Assembly: GCF_000443165.1 (NCBI RefSeq)
Contig: NZ_ATJV01000103.1
Location: 82,388-146,387, forward strand
Direction of reading: 5' to 3'
Length of the DNA stretch: 64,000 nucleotides
Source: Thauera terpenica 58Eu
GTDB taxonomy: Bacteria; Pseudomonadota; Gammaproteobacteria; Burkholderiales; Rhodocyclaceae
Shown here: piece by piece, positions 15,823 through 28,463 of the stretch
Layout of the letters: the number at the start of each line of letters is the position of its first letter
How positions within the stretch are numbered: the stretch's first letter is position 1
The notes under the pieces: model-generated
What the model saw: the letters and a program-made list of their open reading frames with translations, nothing else
Told to the model about the DNA's origin: nothing
Database searches by the model: none
Position numbers and translations under genes: made by a program

Positions 15823-17501
15823 TCAACTCCCAACTCTTCTCCCGGCTCAGTGCCGGCCTGCTCTCGCTCGCCATCTCGGCCCCGGTTCTGGCTGCCGGGC
15901 CTGCGATGGATGCGACGCAGAAGCAGTCGCTCAACCTGCACGCGATCGCGATGTTCTTCGTGTTCGTGTTGCTCACCCTGGGCATTACCTACTGGGCGGC
16001 CAGCCGCACCAAGTCCACGTCTGACTTCTACACCGCAGGCGGGGGCATCACCGGTTTTCAGAACGGTCTTGCGATCGCCGGTGACTACATGTCGGCGGCG
16101 ACGCTGCTCGGCCTGACCGCGATGCTGTACGTGCAGGGTGTCGATGCCTACATCTACATGCTGTCCTTCTTCGTCGGCTGGCCGATCATCCTGTTCCTGA
16201 TGGCTGAGCGCCTGCGCAACCTGGGCAAGTTCACCTTCGCCGACATCACCGCCTACCGCCTCAATCAGGGCAAGGTGCGCACCATGGCCGCGATCAGCTC
16301 GCTGACCGTGGTGTGCTTCTATCTGGTGGCGCAGATGGTCGGTGCCGGTCAGCTCATCAAGCTGCTCTTCGGCCTGGACTACAACATCGCGCTGTTCGTC
16401 GTCGGTGGCCTGATGATGGTGTATGTCACCTTCGGTGGCATGGTCGCCACCACCTGGGTGCAGATCATCAAGGCCTGCATGCTGCTCGTCGGTGGTACCA
16501 CGGTCGGCGTGCTGGCATTCAGCCAGTTCAACTTCAGCTTTGACGAGCTGACCACGCGCGCGATGGAAGTTCACAAGCTCGGCCAGGGCCTGCTCAACCC
16601 GGGCAGCCTGCTTGCCGATCCGGTGACGGCCATTTCGCTCGGCCTCGGTCTGATGTTCGGCACCGCAGGTCTGCCGCACATCCTGATGCGCTTCTTCACC
16701 GTGACCAATGCCAAGGAAGCACGCAAGTCGGTGCTGTACGCCTCGGGCATCGTCGCCTACTTCTTCAACGTCATCGCCATCATGGGACTGTGCGCGATCC
16801 TGATCGTCGGTCAGAACCCGGACTTCTTTGAAGGTGGCGTGATCGGCGGCAAGGTGATCGGCGGTGGCAACATGATCGCCATGCACCTGGCGCAGGCGGT
16901 CGGCGGCAACCTGCTGCTCGGCTTCCTCTCGGCAGTGGCCTTCGCGACCATTCTTGCGGTGGTGGCGGGTCTTGCGCTGGCAGGAGCGGCGGCGATCTCG
17001 CACGACATCTACGCCAGCGTGATCATGAAGGGCAAGTCCGACGAAAAGAAGGAGCTGCGCGTCACCAAGTTCGCCACCATCGGCCTGGGCCTGGTTGCAG
17101 TGCTGCTGGGCATGGCCTTCGAGAAGATGAACATCGCGTTCATGGTCGCGCTGGCCTTCGGTGTGGCGGCTTCGGCCAACTTCCCGGTGCTGATCCTGTC
17201 GATGTACTGGCGCGGTCTGACCACCAAGGGTGCGCTCGCCGGTGGTTATCTGGGTCTGCTCAGCGCGGTGACTTTCGTCGTGCTGTCGAAGTCGGTGTGG
17301 GTCGACGTGCTGGGCTTTGCCTCGCCGATCTTCCCCTACACCCAGCCCGCCCTGTTCTCGATGCCGCTCGCCTTCCTCGCCACCTTCCTGGTGTCGAAGA
17401 TGGACAGCAGCGCAGAGGGCAAGCGCGAAATCGAAGCCTTCGAGGACCAGTACGTGCGTGCCCAGACGGGCGTGGGTGCAGACACGGCCTCTGCACACTG
17501 A
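15819..17501 (+). CDS. actP: Cation/acetate symporter ActP
   Basis: A 560-residue member of the sodium:solute symporter family with about 13 membrane segments and an N-terminal signal-like segment (about 1-24). It imports acetate and related short monocarboxylates with a cation. Family features include the first-span region [16 protein letters not shown] and [11 protein letters not shown]. The ATG is shared with the DUF485 stop. A strong terminator follows 46 bases after the stop, closing the two-gene unit. Acetate fits the acyl-CoA metabolism of the surrounding genes, though no acs gene lies beside it. Confidence 0.92.
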   Translation: MINSQLFSRLSAGLLSLAISAPVLAAGPAMDATQKQSLNLHAIAMFFVFVLLTLGITYWAASRTKSTSDFYTAGGGITGFQNGLAIAGDYMSAATLLGLTAMLYVQGVDAYIYMLSFFVGWPIILFLMAERLRNLGKFTFADITAYRLNQGKVRTMAAISSLTVVCFYLVAQMVGAGQLIKLLFGLDYNIALFVVGGLMMVYVTFGGMVATTWVQIIKACMLLVGGTTVGVLAFSQFNFSFDELTTRAMEVHKLGQGLLNPGSLLADPVTAISLGLGLMFGTAGLPHILMRFFTVTNAKEARKSVLYASGIVAYFFNVIAIMGLCAILIVGQNPDFFEGGVIGGKVIGGGNMIAMHLAQAVGGNLLLGFLSAVAFATILAVVAGLALAGAAAISHDIYASVIMKGKSDEKKELRVTKFATIGLGLVAVLLGMAFEKMNIAFMVALAFGVAASANFPVLILSMYWRGLTTKGALAGGYLGLLSAVTFVVLSKSVWVDVLGFASPIFPYTQPALFSMPLAFLATFLVSKMDSSAEGKREIEAFEDQYVRAQTGVGADTASAH

Positions 17502-17546
17502 ACGGACTGACTGCGGGGGCGTCCTGGCCCCTGCAGCCGCGTATTC

Positions 17547-17584
17547 AAGCCCCGCCCGGCAGAGCTGCCGTGCGGGGCTTTTTC
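17547..17584 (+). terminator. Rho-independent terminator after actP
   Basis: AAGCCCCGC pairs with GCGGGGCTT around an inner CGGCAGAGCTGCCG hairpin, followed by a T run. It ends the DUF485-actP unit ahead of the convergent bestrophin gene. Confidence 0.85.
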
Positions 17585-17612
17585 CATGTGCGCCCAGCAT
17601 GCGATGCGCGGG

Positions 17613-18557
17613 CTATTGCAGGCAGTAGTTGACCGCCTTGGGCGATGGCGGCGTGCAGCCCTCTCCGCTCAATTCGCGCAGGTCGGCCTCCACCGCGTGG
17701 CTGAGCGCTGAAAGCGGCAGATCGTTGGCGGTGGTGCCGAACGGCTCTTCGATCTCGTCGCCGATCGCGTCCAGGCCGAAGAATGTGTAGGCGACGATGC
17801 CGACCACCAGCGGGGTGAAGTTGCCGATGGTGTCGATGAGGCCGAACGGCAGCAGGTAGCAATACACGTAGACCGTGCGGTGCAGCAGGACCGAATAGGA
17901 GAACGGGATGGGCGTGCTGCGGATGCGCTCGCAGCCACCGAGAACCTCGCCGAGACGGCTGAAGCTGCGGTCTATCTCCTGTGCCAGGATCGGCGCCACC
18001 CAAGCGCGCTCGATGCACAGGCGCAGCTCCCCGCCCAGGCGCTGAAGGACTGCGGCCGGGCGGTGCTCTGCGTGTGCCAGCGCTGGGCGCCAGTCGGCAG
18101 GCAGCAGACGGTCAAAGTCGGGTCCCGGATCGCTGCCGCGCAGATGGTGACGCAAGGCGTGGGCATAGGCGATGATGGCGCGCGTCATGCGGTGGCGGGT
18201 GTGGGCGAGTTCGGCCGCTTCATCCTCGCCGCCGCCGGCCGGGTGCAGGAAGGACTCGAACTGACGTGCGAGATCGCGGCTCGTCACCATCAACGCTCCC
18301 CACAGCTTGCGCCCCTCCCAGAAACGCTCGTAGCTTGCCGAGTTGCGGAAGCCGAGGAAGATCGCCAGCGCCAACCCCATCAGGTTGAAGGGCATCGGGG
18401 TGAGGATGACCTTGACGTGAAAGAGGGCGCCGTGGGCGAGGGTGACCAGCACCGCAGTGACTACCGTGAGCGTGAGCTTGAGCCAGATCGTCGGAAGGAT
18501 GGAGCCGTGGAGGACGAGAAAATATTCGATGCCGCGGGGGCGGGGACGGACGATCAT
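17613..18557 (-). CDS. Bestrophin-like (YneE/UPF0187) chloride channel family protein
   Basis: A 314-residue inner-membrane protein with the bestrophin family pattern: an N-terminal span, the FLGFRNSASYERFWEGRKLWG motif region at about 68-88, and two C-terminal spans with LPFGLIDTIGNFTPLVVG. Bacterial homologues form cation- or anion-selective channels; physiology is mostly unknown. It is transcribed alone, divergent from the LysR gene 120 bases away, which could regulate it. Confidence 0.87.
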   Translation of the reverse strand: MIVRPRPRGIEYFLVLHGSILPTIWLKLTLTVVTAVLVTLAHGALFHVKVILTPMPFNLMGLALAIFLGFRNSASYERFWEGRKLWGALMVTSRDLARQFESFLHPAGGGEDEAAELAHTRHRMTRAIIAYAHALRHHLRGSDPGPDFDRLLPADWRPALAHAEHRPAAVLQRLGGELRLCIERAWVAPILAQEIDRSFSRLGEVLGGCERIRSTPIPFSYSVLLHRTVYVYCYLLPFGLIDTIGNFTPLVVGIVAYTFFGLDAIGDEIEEPFGTTANDLPLSALSHAVEADLRELSGEGCTPPSPKAVNYCLQ

Positions 18558-18677
18558 GAGGGTGGTGCTCGAGTGACGGAGCGATTGGTTTCGCGGGGGG
18601 GCGCCACTCTATCGCGTGAAGTCATGTCCGCGTAATACCATTCTCGGCACAGTCAAAGTGACAGGAATTCATCAAAG

Positions 18678-19577
18678 ATGAGCGCAGACCCCTTTCCCGG
18701 CCTTGCCGCCTTTGTCCGTGCTGCCGAGGCGCGCAGTTTCACCGCCGCCGCCCGCCTGCTCGGAGTCACGCCGTCGGCAATCAGCAAGGCGGTGTCGCGC
18801 CTGGAGGCCGAGTTGGGCGTCCGGCTGTTCAACCGCGGCCGGCGCGAGGTTGTCCTCACCGGAGACGGCGAGGATTTCTTCCGCCAGTGCCGCCACCTCG
18901 TCCATGCTGCGGAGGATGCCCGCGCCGGCCTTGCCGGTGGTGGCCGGGAGGCGCGCGGCACCTTGCGTGCGTGTGTGCCGATCTCGTTCGGCCAGTTTGT
19001 CGTCGGCCCTGCGCTGGCGGGCTGGCTCGCGCGCCACCCGGGGGTCAAGGTGGAGTTGATGCTCACCGACCGCTACGCCGACCTCGGCGAGGAGCGGCTC
19101 GATCTCGCGATGCGGCTGGGCGAGGTGCCCGACTCACGCCTGGTGGCGCGTGCGATGCCGCCGCACCGCTTCGTCACCTGTGCGGCGCCCGCCTATCTCG
19201 AGCGCCACGGTACGCCGGCGAGTCCCGCCGACCTCGCCGGTCACAACTGCCTCGCCTACTTTGCGGCCACCACCGGGGCGCCGCGCGCCTGGCACTTCAT
19301 GCGCGACGGCGAGGCGGTGAAGGTGCGCCCCGAGGGATGCTTCATCACTGACCAGGCGGCGCTCCTGGTGCCGCTTGCTGAACAAGGCTGCGGTATCGTC
19401 CAGGCCCCGCGCTACCTGGTGCGCGATGCGCTCGATGGCGGGCGCCTGCGGCCCTTGCTCGCCGAGTACGCGACCGTCGGCCCGCCGCTGTCCATCGTCT
19501 ACCCGCAGGCACGCCATCCTGCTCTGCGCGTGCGGCTGTTCGTCGATTTCCTGCTTGCTCTGGGCGACCGCCTGTAG
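18678..19577 (+). CDS. LysR-family transcriptional regulator
   Basis: A 299-residue regulator with an N-terminal winged helix (about 5-63; SFTAAARLLGVTPSAISKAVSRLE) and a C-terminal effector-binding domain (about 90-295). It belongs by appearance to the large AaeR/DmlR-like group. It is divergent from the bestrophin gene and upstream of fumC, so either may be its target. The effector cannot be inferred. Confidence 0.9.
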   Translation: MSADPFPGLAAFVRAAEARSFTAAARLLGVTPSAISKAVSRLEAELGVRLFNRGRREVVLTGDGEDFFRQCRHLVHAAEDARAGLAGGGREARGTLRACVPISFGQFVVGPALAGWLARHPGVKVELMLTDRYADLGEERLDLAMRLGEVPDSRLVARAMPPHRFVTCAAPAYLERHGTPASPADLAGHNCLAYFAATTGAPRAWHFMRDGEAVKVRPEGCFITDQAALLVPLAEQGCGIVQAPRYLVRDALDGGRLRPLLAEYATVGPPLSIVYPQARHPALRVRLFVDFLLALGDRL

Positions 19578-19655
19578 ACCCCTGCGCTTGCCCCGCCAAT
19601 GGATCTAATCTCTTGTGTCGGCGTCCAAGCTGAGTCTGAGCAACAGGAGCACACC

Positions 19656-21056
19656 ATGAATGCCACACGTACGGAAACCGATTCGATGGGTCGCATCGAG
19701 GTGCAGGCTGATCGCTACTGGGGGGCGCAGACTCAACGCTCGATCGAACATTTCGCCATCGGGGTCGAGCGCTTTCGCTGGCAGCGGCCGATGATCCGTG
19801 CGCTGGGCCTGCTGAAGAAGGCCGCGGCGCTGACGAATGCCGAGCTGGGCGAACTGCCGCCGGCCGTGGCCGAGCTCATCGTGCGCGCTGCTGATGAGGT
19901 GATCGACGGGCGGCTGGATGCGCATTTTCCGCTGCTCGTGTTTCAGACCGGATCGGGTACGCAGTCCAACATGAACGCCAACGAGGTGATTGCCAACCGT
20001 GCCATCGAGCTGGCGGGTGGCGAGCTTGGCAGCAAGCAGCCGGTGCACCCGAACGACCACGTCAACCGCGGGCAGTCCTCCAATGACACTTTCCCCACCG
20101 CAATGTACGTGGCGGTGGTGCTCGAGCTCAGTGAACGCCTCTTGCCCGCGGTGGAGCGCTTGCGCGACACGCTCGCCGAGCGCGCTGAAGCCTTTGCTGC
20201 GGTGGTCAAGACCGGGCGCACCCATCTGCAGGACGCCACCCCGCTCACCCTGGGCCAGGAGATCGGCGCCTGGGTCAGCCAGATCGACTTTGGTCTGGAG
20301 GCGGTGAGGGCGAGCCGGGCCGGGCTGTATGCGCTCGCGATCGGCGGCACGGCGGTGGGGACCGGGCTCAATGCCCACCCGGCCTTCGGCGATCAATGTG
20401 CGCAGCGGCTGGCAGAGCTCAGTGGTTATCCATTTTTCAGCGCGACCAATCGCTTCTTCGCGCTCGCAGCGCACGACGCGCTGGTGCAGACCTCGGCGGC
20501 GCTGCGCACCCTGGCCGGCGGCCTGATGAAGATGGCCAACGATGTGCGCTGGCTGGCGAGCGGGCCGCGTTGCGGCATCGGTGAGCTGCGCATCCCCGAA
20601 AACGAGCCTGGCTCATCGATCATGCCGGGCAAGGTGAACCCGACCCAGTGCGAGGCGCTCACCATGGTCTGCGTGCAGGTGTTCGGCAACGACGCCAGTG
20701 TCGCCTTCGCCGGCACTCAGGGAAACTTCCAGCTCAACGTCTACAAGCCGGTAATGGCGCACAACGTGCTTGAGAGCATCGCACTCCTGACCGATGCCTG
20801 CCTGTCCTTCGAGCACCACTGCGCGCGCGGCATCGAGCCCGACCTCGCCGGCATCGAGCGCCACCTCGCGGCCAACCTGATGCTGGTGACCGCGCTCAAT
20901 CCTCATATTGGTTACGATCGCGCGGCCGCGATTGCCAAACGCGCGCTTCACGAAGGACTCAGTCTGCGCGAGGCGGCGCTGGCAAGTGGTGATGTCAGCG
21001 CGCAGGATTACGACCGCTGGGTGGTGCCGGCGGCGATGACCGGGCCGCGACGGTGA
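19656..21056 (+). CDS. fumC: Fumarate hydratase class II
   Basis: FumC interconverts fumarate and malate in the TCA cycle without an Fe-S cluster. The 466-residue protein is the usual length and carries the fumarase/aspartase signature [11 protein letters not shown] (about 319-329), [13 protein letters not shown] and [17 protein letters not shown] 19656 follows AGGAG at 6 bases. The gene stands after LysR on the same strand and 72 bases before the CNNM gene. Confidence 0.95.
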   Translation: MNATRTETDSMGRIEVQADRYWGAQTQRSIEHFAIGVERFRWQRPMIRALGLLKKAAALTNAELGELPPAVAELIVRAADEVIDGRLDAHFPLLVFQTGSGTQSNMNANEVIANRAIELAGGELGSKQPVHPNDHVNRGQSSNDTFPTAMYVAVVLELSERLLPAVERLRDTLAERAEAFAAVVKTGRTHLQDATPLTLGQEIGAWVSQIDFGLEAVRASRAGLYALAIGGTAVGTGLNAHPAFGDQCAQRLAELSGYPFFSATNRFFALAAHDALVQTSAALRTLAGGLMKMANDVRWLASGPRCGIGELRIPENEPGSSIMPGKVNPTQCEALTMVCVQVFGNDASVAFAGTQGNFQLNVYKPVMAHNVLESIALLTDACLSFEHHCARGIEPDLAGIERHLAANLMLVTALNPHIGYDRAAAIAKRALHEGLSLREAALASGDVSAQDYDRWVVPAAMTGPRR

Positions 21057-21128
21057 TTTGGTGCGGATGATAAACTGCGGCCAGCGCCCGCGCCGCATTC
21101 GGCCGGCAGTGACCGGGCCGGAGCGTTC

Positions 21129-22433
21129 GTGAGCCTGTTGAACAATCTTTTTCTTATCGCGCTGCTGATCGTGGTCAGCGCGTTCTTTTCCGTTTCCGAG
21201 ATATCGCTCGCCGCGTCACGCAAGATCAAGCTGCGGCTGATGGCCGAAGGCGGTCATCACAACGCCCAGCGCGTGCTCGCGCTGCAGGACAATCCGGGCA
21301 GCTTCTTTACCGTGGTGCAGATCGGCCTCAACGCCGTCGCCATTCTGGGTGGCATCCTCGGCGAGCAGGCCTTGTCGCCGCACGTCGCCGATGGTTTGCG
21401 GCCGTTCTATGACGGCCCCCTGCTGGGCACCTTCAGCTTTGCCTTCTCCTTCGTTTTTGTGACCTCCTTGTTCGTGCTCTTTGCCGACCTGATGCCCAAG
21501 CGCCTTGCCATGGTGCAACCCGAGCGCATCGCGGTGGCCGTGGTGCGACCGATGCAGATGTGCATGTGGCTGATCGGGCCCATGGTGTGGTTCTTCAATG
21601 GTCTCGCCGATGCCCTGTTTCGCTGGTTGAAGGTGCCCAGCGTGCGCACCGAGAGCATCACCGCTGCCGACATCGTGGCCATGGCCGATGCCGGTGCGCA
21701 GGCCGGGGCCTTGTTGCGTCAGGAGCAATACCTGATCAGCAATGTCTTCGAGCTCGATTCACGCATCGTGCCCTCGGCCATGACCTCACGTGAGAGCATT
21801 GTCTTCCTCACCCTGGGGGAGTCGGAAGAGAGCATTCGGCGCAAGATTGCTGCGCATCCGCACGGCAAGTTTCCGGTGTGTGAGGACGCCATAGACAGCG
21901 TGATCGGCTATGTGGACTCGAAGGACATCCTGCCGCGCATCGTGCAGGGGCTGGATCTGTCGCTGCGTACCGAGCCCATCGTGCGCAAGATTCTGATGCT
22001 GCCCGATACGCTGACCCTGTTTGAGGCGCTCGAACGCTTTCGCGATGCCAAGGAGGACTTCGCCCTCGTCCTCAACGAATACGCCCTGGTGGTCGGCCTG
22101 CTGTCATTGCAGGACGTGATGAGCACGGTCATGGGGGATCTGGTCAGCCCCTTCCAGGAAGAGCTGATCGTGCGCCGCGACGACAACTCATGGCTGATCG
22201 ACGGCGTGACACCGATCGAGGACGTCATGCAAGCGCTCGATATCGAGGTCTTTGAAGGCTTTCAGAATTACGAAACCGTCGCCGGCTTTCTGATGTATCG
22301 CCTGCGCAAGGTGCCCAGGCGGACCGACTTCGTGGTGTATGCAGGCTACAAATTCGAGGTCGTCGACATCGACAACTACCGCATCGATCAGGTGCTGGTG
22401 ACCCGGGAGCTCGAGGCCGCGCCTGCGCAGTGA
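21129..22433 (+). CDS. CNNM/CorC-family membrane protein with CBS domains
   Basis: A 434-residue protein with the DUF21/CNNM membrane domain (about 1-195, three to four spans), a pair of CBS domains (about 210-335) and a CorC_HlyC domain at the end (about 350-430). Family members such as PaeA/YtfL and CorC act in cation or polyamine efflux and magnesium resistance. Start GTG 21129 has no strong ribosome site but matches the family N-terminus. Its end lies 13 bases from the end of the convergent GntR gene. Confidence 0.87.
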   Translation: MSLLNNLFLIALLIVVSAFFSVSEISLAASRKIKLRLMAEGGHHNAQRVLALQDNPGSFFTVVQIGLNAVAILGGILGEQALSPHVADGLRPFYDGPLLGTFSFAFSFVFVTSLFVLFADLMPKRLAMVQPERIAVAVVRPMQMCMWLIGPMVWFFNGLADALFRWLKVPSVRTESITAADIVAMADAGAQAGALLRQEQYLISNVFELDSRIVPSAMTSRESIVFLTLGESEESIRRKIAAHPHGKFPVCEDAIDSVIGYVDSKDILPRIVQGLDLSLRTEPIVRKILMLPDTLTLFEALERFRDAKEDFALVLNEYALVVGLLSLQDVMSTVMGDLVSPFQEELIVRRDDNSWLIDGVTPIEDVMQALDIEVFEGFQNYETVAGFLMYRLRKVPRRTDFVVYAGYKFEVVDIDNYRIDQVLVTRELEAAPAQ

Positions 22434-22446
22434 GCGTGGCGCAGGC

Positions 22447-23118
22447 TCAGGTGGTCTTCGTCCTGGCGGCGGCGATGCGTGCCACCGCCTCGCGGCCGCG
22501 GCGGATGTGGGCGCGCATGAGGGCTTCGGCCGCGCTGGCGTCGCGCGCGATGAGTGCATCGAGGAGGGCGCGGTGCTCGGCCAGGGCCTGCTCGAGGCGG
22601 CCTTCCGAGTACAGGGAGTGGTGGCGTGAGAGTTTGATGACCTTGCGCAGGTCTTCGATCACCTGCAGCAGCCAGCGGTTGTCGGCGAACTCCTGAATGC
22701 TGCGGTGAAAGGCCTGGTTGGCCTCGAAGAAGCCCTTGATGTCCCTGGCCGCTGCGGCGCGCTCGAGCTCGGCGTGGATGGCCTTCAGCTCATCGAGCTG
22801 GGCGTCGCTCGCGCGCTCGACCATGATGCGCACGCATTCGCCTTCGAGCAGCGCCATGATGGAGAACACCTCGTCGAGATCGCGTTCGGAGATCTCGGTC
22901 ACATAGCACCCCCGGCGCGGCTTGAGGATGACCAGCCCTTCGGAGGCGAGCACCTTCAGCGCCTCGCGCAAGGGTGTGCGCGAGATGCCGTACTGTTCGG
23001 CCAGCGCCTGTTCGTCCACCCAGGTTCCGGGCGTGAGTTCGTGTGCAAATATCCGCTCGCGCAGACGTTCGGCAACTTCCTGGTAGAGCGCGAGGGGAGC
23101 AATGCGGGTAGCGTTCAT
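22447..23118 (-). CDS. GntR-family (FCD) regulator, candidate propionate-pathway regulator
   Basis: A 223-residue regulator with a winged-helix domain (about 10-75, GISRTPLREALKVLASEGLV) and an all-helical FCD ligand domain (about 85-215) that usually binds an organic acid or acyl-CoA through a metal site. It is divergent from scpA-meaB-pccB-pccA, and the 374-base gap holds palindromes, so control of the methylmalonyl-CoA genes is a reasonable inference. Confidence 0.85.
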   Translation of the reverse strand: MNATRIAPLALYQEVAERLRERIFAHELTPGTWVDEQALAEQYGISRTPLREALKVLASEGLVILKPRRGCYVTEISERDLDEVFSIMALLEGECVRIMVERASDAQLDELKAIHAELERAAAARDIKGFFEANQAFHRSIQEFADNRWLLQVIEDLRKVIKLSRHHSLYSEGRLEQALAEHRALLDALIARDASAAEALMRAHIRRGREAVARIAAARTKTT

Positions 23119-23492
23119 GCTTGGGCCGAGTGATGTGCAACGCGGTTGGCGAGCGCGGGCATGCGGAGTGTGTTGTGAATCGGCATGAGCAGCGCCGTGT
23201 GCGGCGCCGATGCAAGGCCAAGCTCGTGCAGCAAGGCAAGATTGCGTTCATAATTATGGATAAAGTATTATTTCGTCCTTGCTACAAGTCAACATCCTTC
23301 GTGCTGCGTGTTTGAGGGTGCCGGGCTATCATCCGGCGCGTGGAGAGGGGCATGCAGCGCGACGGCCCCCGCCGGCCGCGGCCTCGTCGCCGTTCTCGAG
23401 CGAAGTGCGCGCAGGGCGCGCAGTATCAAGCAAGACGCTTAGGTCCAACACTGATTTGCCGCATGTGCGGCACCTGTATCCGAGAGGTTTCC
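23119..23492. promoter_or_regulatory. Divergent control region between gntR and scpA
   Basis: This 374-base gap has no gene. A promoter-like TTGCGT (23242-23247)-N18-TATTAT (23266-23271) points toward scpA. Its spacer contains the perfect palindrome CATAATTATG (23249-23258), an operator candidate for the GntR protein. An AT-rich stretch here stands out from the GC-rich surroundings. The leader of about 215 bases shows no cobalamin riboswitch box. Confidence 0.45.
23457..23472. repeat. Inverted repeat TGCCGCA-TG-TGCGGCA in the scpA leader
   Basis: Seven-base arms around two bases lie 20 bases before the scpA start codon, immediately upstream of its GAGAGG ribosome site. It may be an operator or an RNA hairpin that affects translation. 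Confidence 0.4.
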
Positions 23493-25655
<2,163 letters not shown>

Positions 25656-25695
25656 GGGCCAGTACGTCCCGCGCCGGACCGCGCGTGGACGGCCC

Positions 25696-25790
25696 TGTAG
25701 GAGCGGCGCAAGCCGCGAGTTTTTGGATTCGGGTTCAGGATTTATTTGGATCACTGCCTTAAAGGCTCGCGGCTCGCGCCGCTCCCACAA
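25696..25790. repeat. REP-like inverted pair between scpA and meaB
   Basis: TGTAGGAGCGGCGCAAGCCGCGA at about 25696-25718 is matched in inverse orientation by TCGCGGCTCGCGCCGCTCCCACAA (about 25767-25790), 48 bases apart. Each half is itself a hairpin. This is the form of REP/REPIN elements known from Pseudomonas and Xanthomonadales, mobilised by RAYT transposases. No RAYT gene is in the window. Confidence 0.7.
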
Positions 25791-25851
25791 CAGCCCCGCC
25801 CACAAAAACCGCCTCACCAACACGCAACGACGCGCGCCTACACGATCGAAC

Positions 25852-26844
25852 ATGCTTGCTCCGTCCTCCTCCTCCCTCGCCCCCGCCGACCAGGCTCTGG
25901 TCGACGGGGTGCTCGCGCGCCAGCTCCGCCCGCTCGCCAAGACCATCACGCTGATCGAATCACTGCGTGAGGACCACAGGGGGCGCGCGCATAAGGTGCT
26001 TGAGGCCTTGCTGCCGCATACCGGTGGCGCGATGCGGGTAGGCATCTCGGGTGTGCCGGGCGTGGGCAAGTCGACCTTCATCGAGGGGCTGGGGCTGTAT
26101 CTGATCGAGCAGGGGCTGCGCGTTGCGGTGCTGGCGGTGGATCCTTCGTCCTCGGTCACCGGCGGCTCCATCCTCGGCGACAAGACGCGCATGGAGTTGC
26201 TCAGTCAGAACCCAGCCGCCTTCATCCGCCCCAGCCCTTCGGCGTGCAGCCTGGGCGGGGTGGCGGAGAAGACGCGCGAATCCATGCTGGTGTGCGAGGC
26301 CGCCGGCTTCGACGTCATCATCATCGAGACCGTGGGTGTGGGCCAGAGCGAGACCGCGGTTGCCGGCATGACCGACATCTTCTGCCTGCTGCAATTGCCC
26401 AATGCGGGTGACGATCTGCAGGCGATCAAGAAAGGCATCATGGAGATCGCCGACCTGATCGTGATCAACAAGGCCGATATCGACCCCGTGGCGGCGATGC
26501 GCGCCAAGTCGCAGATCAAGACCGCGTTGCACATGTTGCGTCCGGCCAGCCCCAACTGGGCAGTGCCGGTGCTGACGCTGTCCGCCTTGAAAAAGCAGGG
26601 CATTGCCGATTTCTGGAACGCGGTGATGGACTATCGGCGCACGCTGACTGACTCGGGTGAGCTCGCGGCCAAGCGCCGCCATCAGGCCATGGCCTGGATG
26701 TGGGAGCTGATCGACTCCGAGCTGCGCAGCCGTTTCCGCAATCACCCGCAAGTCAAACAGGAACTACCGGCGCTGGCGCGCGCGGTGGAGGAAGGCAGCA
26801 CCACGCCTTCGATCGCTGCGCTGCGCCTGCTCGGCCATCTTTGA
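25852..26844 (+). CDS. meaB: MeaB/ArgK GTPase, methylmalonyl-CoA mutase chaperone
   Basis: The 330-residue SIMIBI-class GTPase loads adenosylcobalamin into methylmalonyl-CoA mutase and protects it from inactivation. It has Walker [10 protein letters not shown] (67-75), [15 protein letters not shown] and the base-specificity motif NKAD. ATG 25852 was chosen; a longer frame runs back into scpA through the REP pair and is not likely. It lies between scpA and pccB, the usual place for its function. Confidence 0.94.
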   Translation: MLAPSSSSLAPADQALVDGVLARQLRPLAKTITLIESLREDHRGRAHKVLEALLPHTGGAMRVGISGVPGVGKSTFIEGLGLYLIEQGLRVAVLAVDPSSSVTGGSILGDKTRMELLSQNPAAFIRPSPSACSLGGVAEKTRESMLVCEAAGFDVIIIETVGVGQSETAVAGMTDIFCLLQLPNAGDDLQAIKKGIMEIADLIVINKADIDPVAAMRAKSQIKTALHMLRPASPNWAVPVLTLSALKKQGIADFWNAVMDYRRTLTDSGELAAKRRHQAMAWMWELIDSELRSRFRNHPQVKQELPALARAVEEGSTTPSIAALRLLGHL

Positions 26845-26908
26845 AGTACATCAAGCGCCCGCGTATCTTGCGGGCAAATCATTCCCAGGACCTCACAGGA
26901 GATCATCA

Positions 26909-28441
26909 ATGACCGACATCATCCGTCAGCTGGAGGAGAAGCGCGAGAAGGCCCGCCTCGGCGGTGGCCAGACGCGCATCGACGCCCAGCATGCCAAGGG
27001 CAAGCTCACTGCGCGCGAGCGCCTCCAGTTGCTGCTTGACGATGGCAGCTTCGAAGAGTGGGACATGTTCAAGGAGCACCGCTGCAACGATTTCGGCATG
27101 AACGCCGATCACACGCCGGGTGACGGCGTGGTCACCGGTTATGGCACGGTCAATGGCCGTCTGGTGTTCGTGTTCTCGCAGGACTTCACCGTGTTCGGCG
27201 GCTCGTTGTCCGAGACTCACGCCGAAAAGATCTGCAAGGTCATGGACCATGCGATGAAGGTCGGTGCGCCGGTGATCGGCCTCAATGACTCGGGCGGCGC
27301 GCGCATCCAGGAGGGGGTGGATTCGCTCGGCGGCTATGCCGACGTGTTCCAGCGCAACGTCCTGGCCTCGGGCGTGGTGCCGCAGATCTCGCTGATCATG
27401 GGTCCGTGCGCCGGTGGCGCGGTGTACAGCCCGTCGATGACGGACTTCATCTTCATGGTGAAGGACTCGTCGTACATGTTCGTGACCGGCCCGGAAGTGG
27501 TCAAGACCGTGACCCACGAGGAAGTGACCGCCGAGGAGCTTGGTGGCGCGGTGACTCACACCACCAAGTCCGGTGTGGCGGATCTGGCCTTCGAGAACGA
27601 CGTCGAGGCCTTGATGATGACGCGTCGCCTCGTGGGCTTCATCCCCTCCAGCAATCGCGAGAAACCGCCGGCGGTGCCGGCCATCGACCTTGCCGATCGC
27701 ATCGACTATTCGCTCGACACCCTGGTGCCGAGCAACCCCAATCAGCCCTATGACATGAAGGAGCTGATCATCAAGATGGTCGATGACGGCGATTTCTTCG
27801 AGCTGCAGCCGGACTACGCCAGGAACATCCTCATCGGCTTCGCGCGCATGGAAGGCTCGCCGGTGGGCATCGTCGCCAACCAGCCGCTGGTGCTGGCCGG
27901 TTGCCTCGACATCAAGAGCGCGATCAAGGCTGCACGTTTCGTGCGTTTCTGCGATGCGTTCAACATCCCGGTGGTCACCCTCGTGGACGTGCCTGGCTTC
28001 ATGCCCGGGACCTCACAGGAGTACGGCGGCATCATCACCCACGGCGCCAAGCTGCTCTATGCCTACGCCGAATGCACGGTGCCCAAGGTCACCCTCATCA
28101 CGCGCAAAGCTTACGGCGGTGCCTACGACGTGATGTCATCCAAGCACCTGCGTGGCGACGTGAACTTCGCCTGGCCGAGCGCCGAAATCGCGGTGATGGG
28201 GCCTAAGGGTGCCGTGGAGATCATCTTCCGTGAGGAGAAGAACGACCCGGCCAAGATCGCCGAGCGTGAGGCCGAATACAAGGAGCGCTTCGCGAACCCC
28301 TTCGTCGCCGGCGCACGCGGCTTCATCGACGACGTGATCATGCCGCACGAGACGCGCAAGCGCGTGTGCCGCTCGCTGGCCATGCTCAAGGACAAGGAAC
28401 TGGAAAACCCGTGGCGCAAGCACGGCAACATCCCGCTCTGA
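26909..28441 (+). CDS. pccB: Propionyl-CoA carboxylase beta chain
   Basis: The 510-residue carboxyltransferase subunit moves CO2 from biotin to propionyl-CoA, giving methylmalonyl-CoA. It has two crotonase-like halves; [16 protein letters not shown], split by the oxyanion glycines, and [13 protein letters not shown] are typical of the PccB group. AGGAG precedes the ATG. It is followed by pccA after 22 bases. Confidence 0.95.
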   Translation: MTDIIRQLEEKREKARLGGGQTRIDAQHAKGKLTARERLQLLLDDGSFEEWDMFKEHRCNDFGMNADHTPGDGVVTGYGTVNGRLVFVFSQDFTVFGGSLSETHAEKICKVMDHAMKVGAPVIGLNDSGGARIQEGVDSLGGYADVFQRNVLASGVVPQISLIMGPCAGGAVYSPSMTDFIFMVKDSSYMFVTGPEVVKTVTHEEVTAEELGGAVTHTTKSGVADLAFENDVEALMMTRRLVGFIPSSNREKPPAVPAIDLADRIDYSLDTLVPSNPNQPYDMKELIIKMVDDGDFFELQPDYARNILIGFARMEGSPVGIVANQPLVLAGCLDIKSAIKAARFVRFCDAFNIPVVTLVDVPGFMPGTSQEYGGIITHGAKLLYAYAECTVPKVTLITRKAYGGAYDVMSSKHLRGDVNFAWPSAEIAVMGPKGAVEIIFREEKNDPAKIAEREAEYKERFANPFVAGARGFIDDVIMPHETRKRVCRSLAMLKDKELENPWRKHGNIPL

Positions 28442-28463
28442 TCCGCGCACGAGGAAAAATCAA

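Noticed and set aside
15744..17600. A 618-codon minus-strand frame rich in His, Gln and Asp
   Set aside because: It is antisense to actP, whose symporter motifs are clear, and its composition is typical of a mirror frame.
23272..23492. Cobalamin riboswitch upstream of the B12-dependent mutase
   Set aside because: No B12-box-like sequence or matching stem order is visible in the scpA leader; the gap before icmF is also too short for one.
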